From JAWLCA01 sp050485905 (GTDB lineage Bacteria > Pseudomonadota > Alphaproteobacteria > Rhodobacterales > Rhodobacteraceae): a stretch of DNA of 50,054 nucleotides. Position numbers and translations under genes: made by a program. Location: the NCBI GenBank assembly GCA_050485905.1, contig JBJHCH010000009.1, positions 1 to 50,054 of the forward strand, written 5' to 3'. The notes below the pieces were generated by a model. It did not search any database, was not told the origin of the DNA, and saw only the letters and a list, made by a program, of their open reading frames with translations. Below are positions 38,955 through 48,314 of this stretch, one piece after another (position 1 is the stretch's first letter; each line of letters opens with the position of its first letter).

Positions 38955-41813
38955 ATGAGCTTCAACGTCTCGCTTCTGATCCGCGCCGACAGCAGCCAGG
39001 CGAGGCAGGAGGTTGCCGGCCTGGCCGCGGCCCTGCCCCGCCTGGGCCAGGGCGGTGCGCAGGCGGCGCAGGGCGCGCGCACGCTGACCGAGGCGACCGC
39101 GGCGCTGGAGCGGTCCGCCCGCTCCACCACCGCTGCGACGGCCCTGTTCCCGCCCACCGCCCAGGCGATGTCGCGATCGGCCGTCCAGGCGGCACAGGCG
39201 GCCGGCCGCCTGCCGGTACCGCTGCGTCAGTCCGCCCGCGGAATGCAGGACCTGGCGCGCGCCGCGACCGTTCTGCCGGGCCCGCTTGGTGCCGTCACGG
39301 GGCGCATCTCCGCGATGGTCGCCTCAGTCGGCATGATCGGCCCGGCAGCGGCAGGGGGCGCGATCGCGGCGATCGCGCTGGCGGGCACGGTCAGCCGCGG
39401 CATCCGCGCCTTTGCCGAGTACGAGCGCCAGATGCTGACCACCGAACAGGTGATCCGCGCCACCGGCGGCGCGGCCGGGCGCACGGCTGACGATATCGAC
39501 CGGCTGGCCCGCGACATCGGCCGGGGCACGCTGGCGTCGACGACGGCCGTGCGCGAGGCCGCGGCCCAGGTGCTGACCTTCCGGTCGATCACCGGCGAAA
39601 CCTTCGACCGCACCCTGCGCCTGGCACAGGACCTGTCGGCCGTGGGCTTCGGATCGATCAGCCAGTCGGCGGTACAGCTGGCCAAGGCGCTGGAAGACCC
39701 CGAACAGGGGCTGGCGGCGCTGCGGCGCGTGGGCGTCAGCTTCTCTGCCAGCCAGGTGGAGATGATCCGGAACTTCACCGAGACGGGCCGGGTGGCCGAG
39801 GCGCAGAACCTGATCCTGGCGCAGGTGGAAAAGCAGGTGGGCGGCGCGGGCATTGCGGCCGGCAGCGGTCTGTCGGGTGCCTTCGATGCGCTGACCGAGG
39901 AGACCGGGCGCTGGTTCGAGCTGGTCGGCAGCCGCGTATCAGAAATGATCGGGCTACGCGATGCACTGCTGGGCGTGGCCGGTGGCATCGCCACCGTGAA
40001 CGAGGCGCTGGACCCTTCGCCCCAGGCAATGGAAGCCCAGATCAGGGCGCGTATGCGGGCAAACCTTGCCGCACGCACGGCGCTAGAATCCGAGATCGCG
40101 GGTGGACGCCAACCTGATCCATCTCTCTACCTCGGCAACGCCGATCTGCGGACCACTCAGGCGCGCCGGGAGCTGGAGGCGATCAACGCCCAGATCGAAG
40201 CCGATCAGCGCAAGCTGGTCGATTTTGCCCTGCGCGCCCACCGTGAGATCGAGGCGTCGTGGACGCGGTCGCAGCAGGAACAGGCCGCGATGGCCAGGGA
40301 CCGGATCGATGGGGTCATTGCCGGGCTGCAGCGGGAGATCGAGATGCTGGGCCAGACCGAGCTGGCGCGCGCGCAGATCGCGGCAGCACAGAAGGCCGGC
40401 GTCGATCTGGCGACCGCCGAAGGTCAGCAGATTGCCGCCATGGTCGAGCAGACCTTCCGCCTGCAGAAGGCCCGCGAGGCGACCAGCCTTCTGGCGGAGC
40501 TGCAGCAGGAGGCGCAGATCCGCGAGGCGATCGCGCGATATGGCGAGGACAGCGTCGAGGTCGCGCGGCTGCGGAAGGAAGCCGAGCGCGAGGTCTTCGA
40601 GCAGACGCTGGCGACCCTGAACGTCAGCGAGGAGATGAAGGCCGAGCTCACGCGGGCCTGGGAAGCCGCGCGCGGGCTGGCAGGCACGAACATGGCCGGC
40701 GGAATCGCAGCCGCCCGGGCCGAGGCTCGCGGCATGGCCGACGAGATACTGCGGGCTCTTGGGGCGGCACAGTCGCTGGCCAGCCAGGGTATCAGCTCCC
40801 TGCGCGAGAGTGAGCTGCGGCTGCAATACGCCGATGACCCGGTCGGGCTTGCGGGCAACCTGGCGCGCGAACGCATGCGCGCGGCCCAGGGCGTGCGCCG
40901 AGACGGAGCCGAGGGCGGAGAGCTGGCTGCGCTGGATGCCGAGGTCGAGGCCTATGCCCGCAACATGGCGGCGATCGAGCGCAACAACCAGGCGCGCCAG
41001 GCGCTCAATCAGACCCGCGCCGCCGGCGGCGGCGCCGCGCAGGTCGAAACCAGCGCCATCGGCCAGCTGATCGAGACCTTGCAGGCGGAACTGGCGATCC
41101 TGGCGGCCACGGACCCGGTTCAGCGCGAATTGCTGCGCCACCGCGAGGCCCTGGCAAGCGCGACCGACACCGAACGGCAGATGGTCGAGGAACTGATCGC
41201 CGCCCGGCAGCGCGAAGAGGCCGCGGCGAGCGCGATCGCGGCGCGCGCCGACCTTTACGGCAACATGGTCGGCCAGGTGCTCGACGGGCTGATCGTGAAG
41301 GGACAGAGCGCCGACGAGGTGCTGAAGGGGCTGATCCGGACCCTGCTGCAGGCCACGATCCAGGCGGCGATCTTCGGCACCGGACCATTCGGCGGGCTGT
41401 TCGGCGGCGTCGGCATCTTCGGCGGCCCGGCACGGATGGCCACCGGCGGCGAGGTACGCGGCCCCGGCACCGGCACGTCGGACAGCGTGCCGATCCTGGC
41501 GTCGAACGGCGAATACGTCGTCAACGCCCGCGCCGCTCAGGCAAACCTGCCGCTGCTGGAGGCGATCAACACGGGCGGGCTGCCGCGCTTTGCCCGGGGC
41601 GGCATGGTGGGTGGCGGTGCCGGTGCCGGCACTGCCGCAGCCGCATCCGCCGCAGCGCCGCAGTTCAACATCGACGTGCGCGGCGCCCGCGGCAACCGCG
41701 AGATCGAGGAGGCGGTCGCCCGCGGGGTCGAGGCCGGCCTGAAGCAGTACGACGCCTATGTGCTGCCGCGGTCGTTCGCACGGATCGACGCAGATCGGCG
41801 GAGGGTCGGCTGA
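38955..41813 (+). CDS. tail length tape measure protein
   Basis: A 952-residue protein determining tail length; by the usual rule of about 1.5 angstrom per residue the tail would be roughly 140 nm. A TMP_2-like N-terminal region contains a hydrophobic stretch (about 115-150, MVASVGMIGPAAAGGAIAAIALAGTV). Long helical coiled regions fill the middle. The Gly-rich C-terminal part has the family phrase ARMATGGEVRGPGTGTSDSVPILASNGEYVVNARAA. One-base overlap with the next gene. Confidence 0.93.
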   Translation: MSFNVSLLIRADSSQARQEVAGLAAALPRLGQGGAQAAQGARTLTEATAALERSARSTTAATALFPPTAQAMSRSAVQAAQAAGRLPVPLRQSARGMQDLARAATVLPGPLGAVTGRISAMVASVGMIGPAAAGGAIAAIALAGTVSRGIRAFAEYERQMLTTEQVIRATGGAAGRTADDIDRLARDIGRGTLASTTAVREAAAQVLTFRSITGETFDRTLRLAQDLSAVGFGSISQSAVQLAKALEDPEQGLAALRRVGVSFSASQVEMIRNFTETGRVAEAQNLILAQVEKQVGGAGIAAGSGLSGAFDALTEETGRWFELVGSRVSEMIGLRDALLGVAGGIATVNEALDPSPQAMEAQIRARMRANLAARTALESEIAGGRQPDPSLYLGNADLRTTQARRELEAINAQIEADQRKLVDFALRAHREIEASWTRSQQEQAAMARDRIDGVIAGLQREIEMLGQTELARAQIAAAQKAGVDLATAEGQQIAAMVEQTFRLQKAREATSLLAELQQEAQIREAIARYGEDSVEVARLRKEAEREVFEQTLATLNVSEEMKAELTRAWEAARGLAGTNMAGGIAAARAEARGMADEILRALGAAQSLASQGISSLRESELRLQYADDPVGLAGNLARERMRAAQGVRRDGAEGGELAALDAEVEAYARNMAAIERNNQARQALNQTRAAGGGAAQVETSAIGQLIETLQAELAILAATDPVQRELLRHREALASATDTERQMVEELIAARQREEAAASAIAARADLYGNMVGQVLDGLIVKGQSADEVLKGLIRTLLQATIQAAIFGTGPFGGLFGGVGIFGGPARMATGGEVRGPGTGTSDSVPILASNGEYVVNARAAQANLPLLEAINTGGLPRFARGGMVGGGAGAGTAAAASAAAPQFNIDVRGARGNREIEEAVARGVEAGLKQYDAYVLPRSFARIDADRRRVG

Positions 41814-42472
41814 TGCCGCTGAGCTTCCCCCTGCCCCGCGAGGACTTCATCGATATCCTGCCGATCGCCGAGATGTCGCTGGTGCTGCCCGAGACCGCGC
41901 AGGTGGCGCGCACCCGCGGTGGCGAGGTCCTGCCATTCGAGCTGGGCGAGCCGCTGTGGGAAGGCGAGGTGAAGCTCGGCCGGATGACGAGGCCGGAGTC
42001 GGGGCGTCCGCTGGCGCTGATCGACGTGCTGCGCCAGCCCGGCCGCAGCTTCCTGGTCTGCGACACGACACGCACCGGACCGCTGTCCGATCCGGCCGGG
42101 GTTATCCTGGGTGCTGCCACCCCGGTGATCCACGAGTTGCCCGAGGATCCGCGCGAGCTGCGCCTGTCGGGCCTGCCCGCGGGCTACATCCTGTCCGCGG
42201 GCGACTGGATCGGCTGGAGCCATGGCGCGGCCCCCACCCGGTACGCGCTGCACCGGATCGTCGATGCCGAGGTCGTCGCCGCTGGCACCGGCATCACGCC
42301 CGCGTTCGAGGTCGTCCCGCACATCAGGCCCGGGGTCACGGTCGGCGCGGCCGTCCAGCTGATCCGCCCCGTCGCCAAGGCGATCATCCTGCCCGGCCAG
42401 ACCGAACCGGGCCGCACCCGGCGCACGCTGACCGATGGCGCGGGATTCTCCTTCATCCAGAGCCTGAGGTAG
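41813..42472 (+). CDS. tail tip protein, unknown (distal-tail position)
   Basis: A 219-residue beta-rich protein directly after the tape measure, where distal tail proteins are found. Notable phrases are LGEPLWEGEVKLGRMTRPE and GLPAGYILSAGDWIGWSH. No transmembrane segments. A distal-tail or minor-tail role is inferred from position; the family was not identified. Confidence 0.7.
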   Translation: MPLSFPLPREDFIDILPIAEMSLVLPETAQVARTRGGEVLPFELGEPLWEGEVKLGRMTRPESGRPLALIDVLRQPGRSFLVCDTTRTGPLSDPAGVILGAATPVIHELPEDPRELRLSGLPAGYILSAGDWIGWSHGAAPTRYALHRIVDAEVVAAGTGITPAFEVVPHIRPGVTVGAAVQLIRPVAKAIILPGQTEPGRTRRTLTDGAGFSFIQSLR

Positions 42473-42474
42473 CC

Positions 42475-43092
42475 ATGCGCGATTTCTCCTCCGCCACGCT
42501 GGCCGCCCTGCAATCCCGCGGCGGGATCGTCGCGCGGGTGCTGATCTGGGTCGAGGCGAAGAACCGCGCGAGCGGCGAGACAGAGACGATGGGGCTGTGG
42601 AACGGCGCCGACCATCAGACCTTCACGGTCGGGGGCGAGGAGCGGGGGTACTTCGGGGCGGGCAACGTGTCCGAGGCGCCGCCCGTGTCCATGGCCGTGG
42701 GGCTGGACGTGCGGATGTACCGGCTGCAGCTCGCGCCGCTGACGCCCGAGGTGGTGCAGCTGATCCGGGGCTACGACGCGCGCTTTGCGCCCGTCGAGAT
42801 GCACCGGGTGCTGTTCGACCCCGTGACGCGCCGCCCGGTCGATGCGCCGCACCGGATCTTCCGCGGCTACATCGACGAGATCGACATCACCGAGCCCGAG
42901 GGCGGTGGCGATGCCAGATGCGAGGTGATCATGGCGACATCCGCCCGGGCGCTCACCCGGGTGCTGGCGCTGAAGAAATCCGACGAGGTGCAGAGCCGCC
43001 GCCAGGGCGACCGGTTCCGCCGCTACGCCGACATCTCGGGCGTGGTCGATGTCTGGTGGGGCGAGAAACGCCACGCATCGGGGGGCAAATGA
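42475..43092 (+). CDS. tail tip protein, DUF2163-like
   Basis: A 205-residue protein. ATLAALQSRGGIVARVLIWVEAKNRASGETETMGLWNGADHQTFTVGG and the later HRIFRGYIDEIDITEPEGGGDARCEV resemble the layout of DUF2163 hub proteins in gene transfer agents and related siphophages, though the match is partial. Start 2 bp after the previous stop; overlap with the next gene. Confidence 0.6.
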   Translation: MRDFSSATLAALQSRGGIVARVLIWVEAKNRASGETETMGLWNGADHQTFTVGGEERGYFGAGNVSEAPPVSMAVGLDVRMYRLQLAPLTPEVVQLIRGYDARFAPVEMHRVLFDPVTRRPVDAPHRIFRGYIDEIDITEPEGGGDARCEVIMATSARALTRVLALKKSDEVQSRRQGDRFRRYADISGVVDVWWGEKRHASGGK

Positions 43093-43508
43093 TGACCCTG
43101 CGCCGCCGCCCCGACTGGCAGGACCGGCTGACCGCCTGGCTGGCGGAAGCGGCGCGGACACCGTTCCGGGACGGCGTGCACGACTGCGCGCTGTTCGCGG
43201 CCGGCGGCGTGGCGGCAATGACGGGAACCGACCCGGCAGCGAAGTACCGGGGCCGCTATACAACGCTGCGCGGCGGACTGCGGGTGCTGCGTCACGAGGG
43301 CGAGGCCGGCAATCACGTCGACCTGACCGCGCGGCTGTTCGAGGCGATCCCGCCCGCATTCGCCCGCCCCGGCGACCTGGCAGTCGTGACGTCGGATGAC
43401 GGACCCGCGCTGGGGATCGTGCAGGGCGAGATGATCTATGTGCTGCGCCGCGACGGGCTGGGGCTGGTGCCCCTGCTGTCGGCCCGGGCCGCGTTCCGGG
43501 TGCCCTGA
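43089..43508 (+). CDS. DUF6950 / NlpC-P60-like tail peptidase
   Basis: A 139-residue protein. RDGVHDCALFAAGGVAAMTG (about 28-47) supplies the catalytic Cys of an NlpC/P60-type papain-fold peptidase, and ARPGDLAVVTSDDGPALGIVQGEMIYVL forms the beta part. DUF6950 members occur before gpJ-like genes and probably cut the cell wall during DNA entry. Two adjacent ATGs (43089, 43092) are equivalent starts. Confidence 0.75.
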   Translation: MMTLRRRPDWQDRLTAWLAEAARTPFRDGVHDCALFAAGGVAAMTGTDPAAKYRGRYTTLRGGLRVLRHEGEAGNHVDLTARLFEAIPPAFARPGDLAVVTSDDGPALGIVQGEMIYVLRRDGLGLVPLLSARAAFRVP

Positions 43509-46500
43509 TGCCGCAGGTAGGAGCCGCAATCGCCGGCATCGGCGCCGCCTTCAAGGCAACGGCGATCGGGTCGTTCCTGACCACGACCTTTGCCGGCCGG
43601 CTGCTCGTTTCGATCGGCGCCTCGCTGCTGTTGCGCGCGCTGGCGCCCAAGCCCGACATCCGGACGCCCGGCATCAAGACCACGACGACGGCCGCGGGCG
43701 GTACCAACCCCTGCAGCTTCATCATCGGCACCTATGCCACGGGCGGCTACATGGTCTGCCCGGCGATGAGCCACGGCAACGCAGGCCAGACCCCGAACGC
43801 GTACCTGACCTATGTGATCGAGCTGGGCGACATTCCCGGCCAGACGCTGGAGCGGCTGATCGTCAACGACCGCTACGTCGAGATCGGCACCACCCCGCAT
43901 GCCGATTACGGCCTGCCGATCCTGGGCGAGCTGGAGGGCTACGCCTGGGTTAAATACCACGCGGGCGACCAGACCGCCGCCGACCCGATGCTGCTGGCCA
44001 AGTACGGCACCTATCCTGAGCGGCCCTGGACGTCGGACATGATCGGGCGGGGGCTGTGCTACGCGATCCTGACGTTCCGCTACAACCGCGAGCGGTTCTC
44101 GAACCTGCCGCGGGTGCGCTTCGAGATGGGCGGCATCAAGCTCTACGATCCCCGCAAGGACACCACCGTCGGCGGATCGGGCGCGCATCGCTGGGACGAT
44201 CCCGCCACCTGGGAGCCGACCGCGAACCCGGTCGTGCAGATCTACAACATCCGCCGCGGCATCGCCCTGCCCGATGGCAGCATCTGGGGCGGGCGCACCG
44301 ATCCGGCCGACCTGCCCCTGGGCAACTGGATGGCGGCGATGAATGCCTGCGACACACGCGTCGACGACGGCGACGGCGGCACCGTGCCGCAGTACCGCGC
44401 GGGGTTCGAGGTCACGGTCGACGAGGAACCGGCCGAGGTGGAGGCGGAGCTTCTGAAGGCCTGCGCCGGCCAGGTGGCCGATATCGCCGGGGTCTGGAAG
44501 ATCCGCGTCGGTCCGCCGGGTCTGCCCGTGCATTTCTTCACCGATGACGACGTGATCATCAGCCGCGAGGCGGAGCTGTCGCCCTGGCCCGGCCTGGACC
44601 GGACCTACAACGCCATCCATGCATCCTACCCCGAGCCCAACAGCCTGTGGGAGGAGCGCGAGGCGCCGCCCCTTTACAACCCCGTTTACGAGGGACTTGA
44701 CGGCGACCGCCAGCTGCCCGCCGACCTGCCGCTGCCCGCCGTCAGCGACGTGGGCCAGGTGCAGCGCCTGATGGCCGCCTACCTGGCCGAGGAGCGCCGC
44801 TTCCTGCGCCACGGCCTGACCCTGCCGCCCGAGGCCGCGGTGATCGAGCCGCTGGACGCCGCCGCCTGGACGAGCCTGGCCAACGGATACACCGCCAAGG
44901 TGTTCGAGGTGGCCGAGGTCGTGGATGACACGGCATCCTGCCTGCAGCAGCTGTCCCTGCGCGAGCGCGCGGCGGGGGATTTCACGCCGCCGGAGGTGAT
45001 CCTGCCCGCGCCGCCCACGGCCGGCGGCACGATCCTGCCCGCACCGCAGCCGGTGGAAAGCTGGGCCGTGGCGGGCGAGACGATCCGCGACGGGCTGGCC
45101 GTCGGTCGCCGCCCCGCCCTGAAGCTCAGCTGGGACGGTACGGCGGCCGAGGACGCGGATCTCATAGCCTTCGAGGTTCGGCGGACAGGCACGACCGACG
45201 TGATCATCAGCGGACTGGCCGAGGCCCCGGCCGGGCAGGTGCTGATCGCGCAAGGGGTGGTGCCGCTGACCGATTACGAGGCGCGGGGCCGCTACATCCT
45301 GGACCGCCCGACGACCTGGTCGGGCTGGCTGTCGGCCACCACCCCCGACGTGCGGCTGGGGGCGAGCGATTTCGCCAGCTTGCGCGACATCTTTGAGGCG
45401 CAGGGGTTGAGCGCGCCGGAGATCGTGGACGAGCTGCCGGAACTCGGCAACTTCCCCGGCCGGCTGGTCTTCCTGACCACGGACGGGCTGCTTTACCGCT
45501 ATGCCTCGGGCGCCTGGACCGCCGGGGTGACATCGGCGCAGATCGCCGCCGGGACGATCCAGGCCGGCATGCTGGCAGCGGGTGCGGTGCTGGCCGAGAA
45601 TATCTCGGCCGGGTCGCTCAACGCCGACGACATCCAGACCGGGCGGATGTCGACCGCGTTCCTCGAGGTGCTGAGCCTGCTGTCGATCGACGCCGCATCA
45701 GCTGGGCTGGCGGTGGGCAAGGCGTCTGGCACGGATTTCGCGACGCCGGGGCTGTATGCCGGCACCGATGGCGCAGGCGGTTTCGCCCTGCTGGCGGGCC
45801 GGGTCGGCACGAACGATGCCGCACAGGCACTGGAGATCGGCGCATCGCGCGGCCTGCGCCTGCTGAACGCGCGCCACGCGGTCACTGCCTCGCTGGCCCC
45901 GCCCGGGATCGATCTGACCACCAGCCAGACCTACGAGATGCCCGAAGGAACGACCGCCATCACGCTGCAGCTGATGGGCGCCGGCGGCGCGGGCGAGTCG
46001 GTCAGCAGCGGCGGTGCCCTGACGCCGGGCGGACCGGGGGGTATGACACGGGTGGAGCTCTGGGACGGCGAAACCTACACCGGCATGTTCTGGGAGTCGC
46101 CCGGCGGGCTTGGCGGTGAGACAGGCGTAACGCCGTCAGGCAAGGACGGGCAAAGCTCGGTGTGGGGAGCCGGTGGTGTCGGCGCTTGGGAGAAGACGAC
46201 ATGGATAGCAGGTAGCGAAGGCGGTAGCTACACCTACACCAAGTATCCAGCGGCAGCTGGCAACGGCTTCGGCGCCGGCGGTGGCGCGGGACGGCGGTCG
46301 TGGACTGGCACACCTGTCGGACACGGCGGCCGTGCGGCACCGCTGATCGAGATCCAGAACCACGACGTCTCTGCGCTGACCGCGCCGAAGCTGGTCGTCA
46401 CCATCGGCGCGGCGGGTCAGAAGGCGGGCCAGACGACCAACCCCTACCAGGGCGCCAACGGCAGCACCGGCCGGGTGCGCCTGTTCGCCGAGTTCACAAG

Positions 46501-46804
46501 CGAAATCCCCGCCGACGTGGTGCCGCTGCAGCCGACCGCGCAGGGCACGTTCGTGAAGCCCGGCAGCAGCGGCACGCTGCAGTCGTTCCCCGACCTTGGC
46601 GCCGGGCTGTGGTTCCTGTGGACCACCAACGACACCGGCATCGGCATGCAGGAGATCAACATCACGCCGGAGCAACCGATTCGCATTTGGAACACGCAAT
46701 ACGCGTCGTTCGTGTCGTCGATGACGCCGACCTACCTGACCAGCTCCACCTCTCGGACGATCGCCTACGTCTTCTATTCCATGGGCAGCTGGGGGGGCGC
46801 GTGA
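43508..46804 (+). CDS. gpJ-like tail tip/host specificity protein
   Basis: A 1098-residue central tail-tip protein. The N-terminal hydrophobic stretch (ATAIGSFLTTTFAGRLLVSIGASLLLRALAP) and the following body (CSFIIGTYATGGYMV, LTYVIELGDIPGQTLERLIVNDR) resemble lambda J-type proteins of alphaproteobacterial phages. The middle has a repeated ASAGLAVGK/ENISAGSLNADDIQTGRMS stretch typical of fibre junctions. The last 250 residues carry a Gly-rich domain (GAGGAGESVSSGGALTPGGPGG), the likely receptor-binding end. One-base overlap at each end. Confidence 0.88.
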   Translation: MPQVGAAIAGIGAAFKATAIGSFLTTTFAGRLLVSIGASLLLRALAPKPDIRTPGIKTTTTAAGGTNPCSFIIGTYATGGYMVCPAMSHGNAGQTPNAYLTYVIELGDIPGQTLERLIVNDRYVEIGTTPHADYGLPILGELEGYAWVKYHAGDQTAADPMLLAKYGTYPERPWTSDMIGRGLCYAILTFRYNRERFSNLPRVRFEMGGIKLYDPRKDTTVGGSGAHRWDDPATWEPTANPVVQIYNIRRGIALPDGSIWGGRTDPADLPLGNWMAAMNACDTRVDDGDGGTVPQYRAGFEVTVDEEPAEVEAELLKACAGQVADIAGVWKIRVGPPGLPVHFFTDDDVIISREAELSPWPGLDRTYNAIHASYPEPNSLWEEREAPPLYNPVYEGLDGDRQLPADLPLPAVSDVGQVQRLMAAYLAEERRFLRHGLTLPPEAAVIEPLDAAAWTSLANGYTAKVFEVAEVVDDTASCLQQLSLRERAAGDFTPPEVILPAPPTAGGTILPAPQPVESWAVAGETIRDGLAVGRRPALKLSWDGTAAEDADLIAFEVRRTGTTDVIISGLAEAPAGQVLIAQGVVPLTDYEARGRYILDRPTTWSGWLSATTPDVRLGASDFASLRDIFEAQGLSAPEIVDELPELGNFPGRLVFLTTDGLLYRYASGAWTAGVTSAQIAAGTIQAGMLAAGAVLAENISAGSLNADDIQTGRMSTAFLEVLSLLSIDAASAGLAVGKASGTDFATPGLYAGTDGAGGFALLAGRVGTNDAAQALEIGASRGLRLLNARHAVTASLAPPGIDLTTSQTYEMPEGTTAITLQLMGAGGAGESVSSGGALTPGGPGGMTRVELWDGETYTGMFWESPGGLGGETGVTPSGKDGQSSVWGAGGVGAWEKTTWIAGSEGGSYTYTKYPAAAGNGFGAGGGAGRRSWTGTPVGHGGRAAPLIEIQNHDVSALTAPKLVVTIGAAGQKAGQTTNPYQGANGSTGRVRLFAEFTSEIPADVVPLQPTAQGTFVKPGSSGTLQSFPDLGAGLWFLWTTNDTGIGMQEINITPEQPIRIWNTQYASFVSSMTPTYLTSSTSRTIAYVFYSMGSWGGA

Positions 46805-47346
46805 TGCGGCTGTATTTTGACCCCGGCACCGGCGCGCCATTGTTCACCCTGGCGCCTGTGGGCGACATGCCGCGCTGGCCCGCGGGCAGCTGGATCGAGA
46901 TCGATGCCGTGCCCGAGGGCGAGCTGACCGATTGGCGGGTCGTCGACGGGGAACTGGTACGGGTGTCGATCGAGGGTACGCGCGCCAGCGCGATCGCGAC
47001 GATCAACGCCGCCGCGGCCCATGTGCGCAGGCTCTACATCACCGAGCTGCCCGGGCAGGAACTGATCTACCAGGAGAAGCGCGCCGAGGCGGTCGCCTAT
47101 CTGGCCGACGCCGACCCGGACCTTGCCGACTATCCCTTCATCGCCGCCGAGATCGGCGCCACCGCGCCCACCGCTCACGAGGTCGCGCAGGTCTACGTGA
47201 ACATGGCCGCCCTGCTTCGCGCGGCGGGCGCGGCGCTGGAACACGTGCGCCTGGGAGCGATCGCAGGGGTCGAGGCCGCGGAGACCGAGGCCGAGATCGC
47301 GGGGACCCTGACAGCGTTCGACCAAGCGATCGGCCAACTTCAGTAA
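46804..47346 (+). CDS. tail fibre-associated protein, possibly assembly chaperone
   Basis: A 180-residue protein starting in a TGATG overlap with the gpJ-like gene. The N-terminal part (MRLYFDPGTGAPLFTLAPVGDMPRWPAGSWIEID) is beta-rich. The C-terminal part (YQEKRAEAVAYLADADPDLADYPFIAAEIG) recalls tail fibre assembly proteins with DUF4376-like ends. Assignment is tentative. Confidence 0.55.
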   Translation: MRLYFDPGTGAPLFTLAPVGDMPRWPAGSWIEIDAVPEGELTDWRVVDGELVRVSIEGTRASAIATINAAAAHVRRLYITELPGQELIYQEKRAEAVAYLADADPDLADYPFIAAEIGATAPTAHEVAQVYVNMAALLRAAGAALEHVRLGAIAGVEAAETEAEIAGTLTAFDQAIGQLQ

Positions 47347-47398
47347 GGCAGCACACGATGACGTCCAAGCGGAACAGGTCGCAACGAGGAGAAAGACA

Positions 47399-47455
47399 GT
47401 GACCAACCAGAGCGCCAAGCCCAACAATCACTCACGAACGGAGCAACCCACATGA
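47399..47455 (+). CDS. possible 18-residue leader peptide
   Basis: GTG start with GAGGAG 7 bases upstream; the product begins MTNQSAKPNNHSRTE. Its TGA overlaps the ATG of the next gene (ATGA), so it may serve to couple translation. The composition is unlike neighbours. Low confidence. Confidence 0.3.
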   Translation: MTNQSAKPNNHSRTEQPT

Positions 47456-47832
47456 CCACCCTGTCCAACGCCGCCCGCAGCGCGGCGGCCGATGCCGTTG
47501 TCGACCTGCTGGACGGCGGCACCATCGAGTTCCAGACCGCCGCCGACGCGGTGATCGCCACGCTGAACCTGCCGACGCCGGCCTTTGGCGCCGCCGCCAA
47601 CGGGGTCGCGACCGCAGTGCAGACGGGCGGAGTGGTCGGCGAGGAGCTGTCAGTCGCGGCGGGCACCGTCACCAAGGCGGTGTTCAAGGCCGCAGGTGGG
47701 GCGGTGATTTTCACCGATACGGTCACTGCTGAAGGTGGGGGCGGCGATATCGAGTTTCCCAATCCCTCGTTCGTCGTCGGGGAACCGCTCCGCCTGACCA
47801 GCTACACCTACACCCAGCCGGCGAGCGCGTGA
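47452..47832 (+). CDS. late phage protein of unknown function, tail region
   Basis: A 126-residue Ala/Gly/Thr/Val-rich protein. It begins MTTLSNAARSAAADAVVDLLDGGTIEFQTAADAV, followed by small beta strands (GAVIFTDTVTAEGGGGDIEF) and a TYTYTQPASA end. It looks like a minor structural or fibre protein. Overlaps its neighbours by 1-4 bp. Confidence 0.6.
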   Translation: MTTLSNAARSAAADAVVDLLDGGTIEFQTAADAVIATLNLPTPAFGAAANGVATAVQTGGVVGEELSVAAGTVTKAVFKAAGGAVIFTDTVTAEGGGGDIEFPNPSFVVGEPLRLTSYTYTQPASA

Positions 47833-48314
47833 TGCTGTCGCGCTTTCCGGTTGTAATGCCGCAGTGCGTCGAGGCGGTTCTGGCCGTCGCGGCGGCGCTG
47901 CGGCACGTGTCGCAGTCGTCGGGCGACCTGACGTGGCGCGATGTCAACGCCATCCAAGATGGGTTGCACCGCGCCAAGGAGACGACCGCCGCCGCGCTGG
48001 CCGAGGGGCAGAAGGCTCCGGCGGCGGCCGAGGCATTCATGGCGTCGATCGGAGGCCCCGCCACGCTGGCAGAGTTCGCGGCGCTGGCCGCCGACATCGA
48101 GGCCAAGGCCACCGCGTGGAACGTGCGCCTTGCCGCCGCGCTGGCCGAGCTGACGGCGGACGAGGTGATATTTCTTGGCCACCGGGGCGAGGGCGCGGCG
48201 GCGACGCGGCATGTGCAGTACCGGCACTTCCTGCCCGCCCGCGTGGCCGATCCGCTGCGGCAGTCGGACGAGCTGGCGGCTTTGGTCGCGGCCTTCGTCG
48301 CCGTCGGGGGCTGA
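47832..48314 (+). CDS. late phage protein of unknown function, helical
   Basis: A 160-residue, nearly all-helical protein (LRHVSQSSGDLTWRDVNAIQDGLHRAKETTAAAL, then LAEFAALAADIEAKATAWNVRLAAALAEL). No membrane segment. A GTG directly before the ATG is an alternative start. Function unknown. Confidence 0.6.
   Translation: MLSRFPVVMPQCVEAVLAVAAALRHVSQSSGDLTWRDVNAIQDGLHRAKETTAAALAEGQKAPAAAEAFMASIGGPATLAEFAALAADIEAKATAWNVRLAAALAELTADEVIFLGHRGEGAAATRHVQYRHFLPARVADPLRQSDELAALVAAFVAVGG

Noticed and set aside
42714..42723. A further TGCGGATGTA match
   Set aside because: It lies inside the DUF2163-like coding sequence (codons for Arg-Met-Tyr), lacks the following A and the flanking similarity, so it is chance.
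33320..46804. Gene transfer agent cluster
   Set aside because: Some tail genes recall GTAs, but the MuA/MuB, gp27-gp37 and gpT genes and an S24 repressor identify a transposable prophage.
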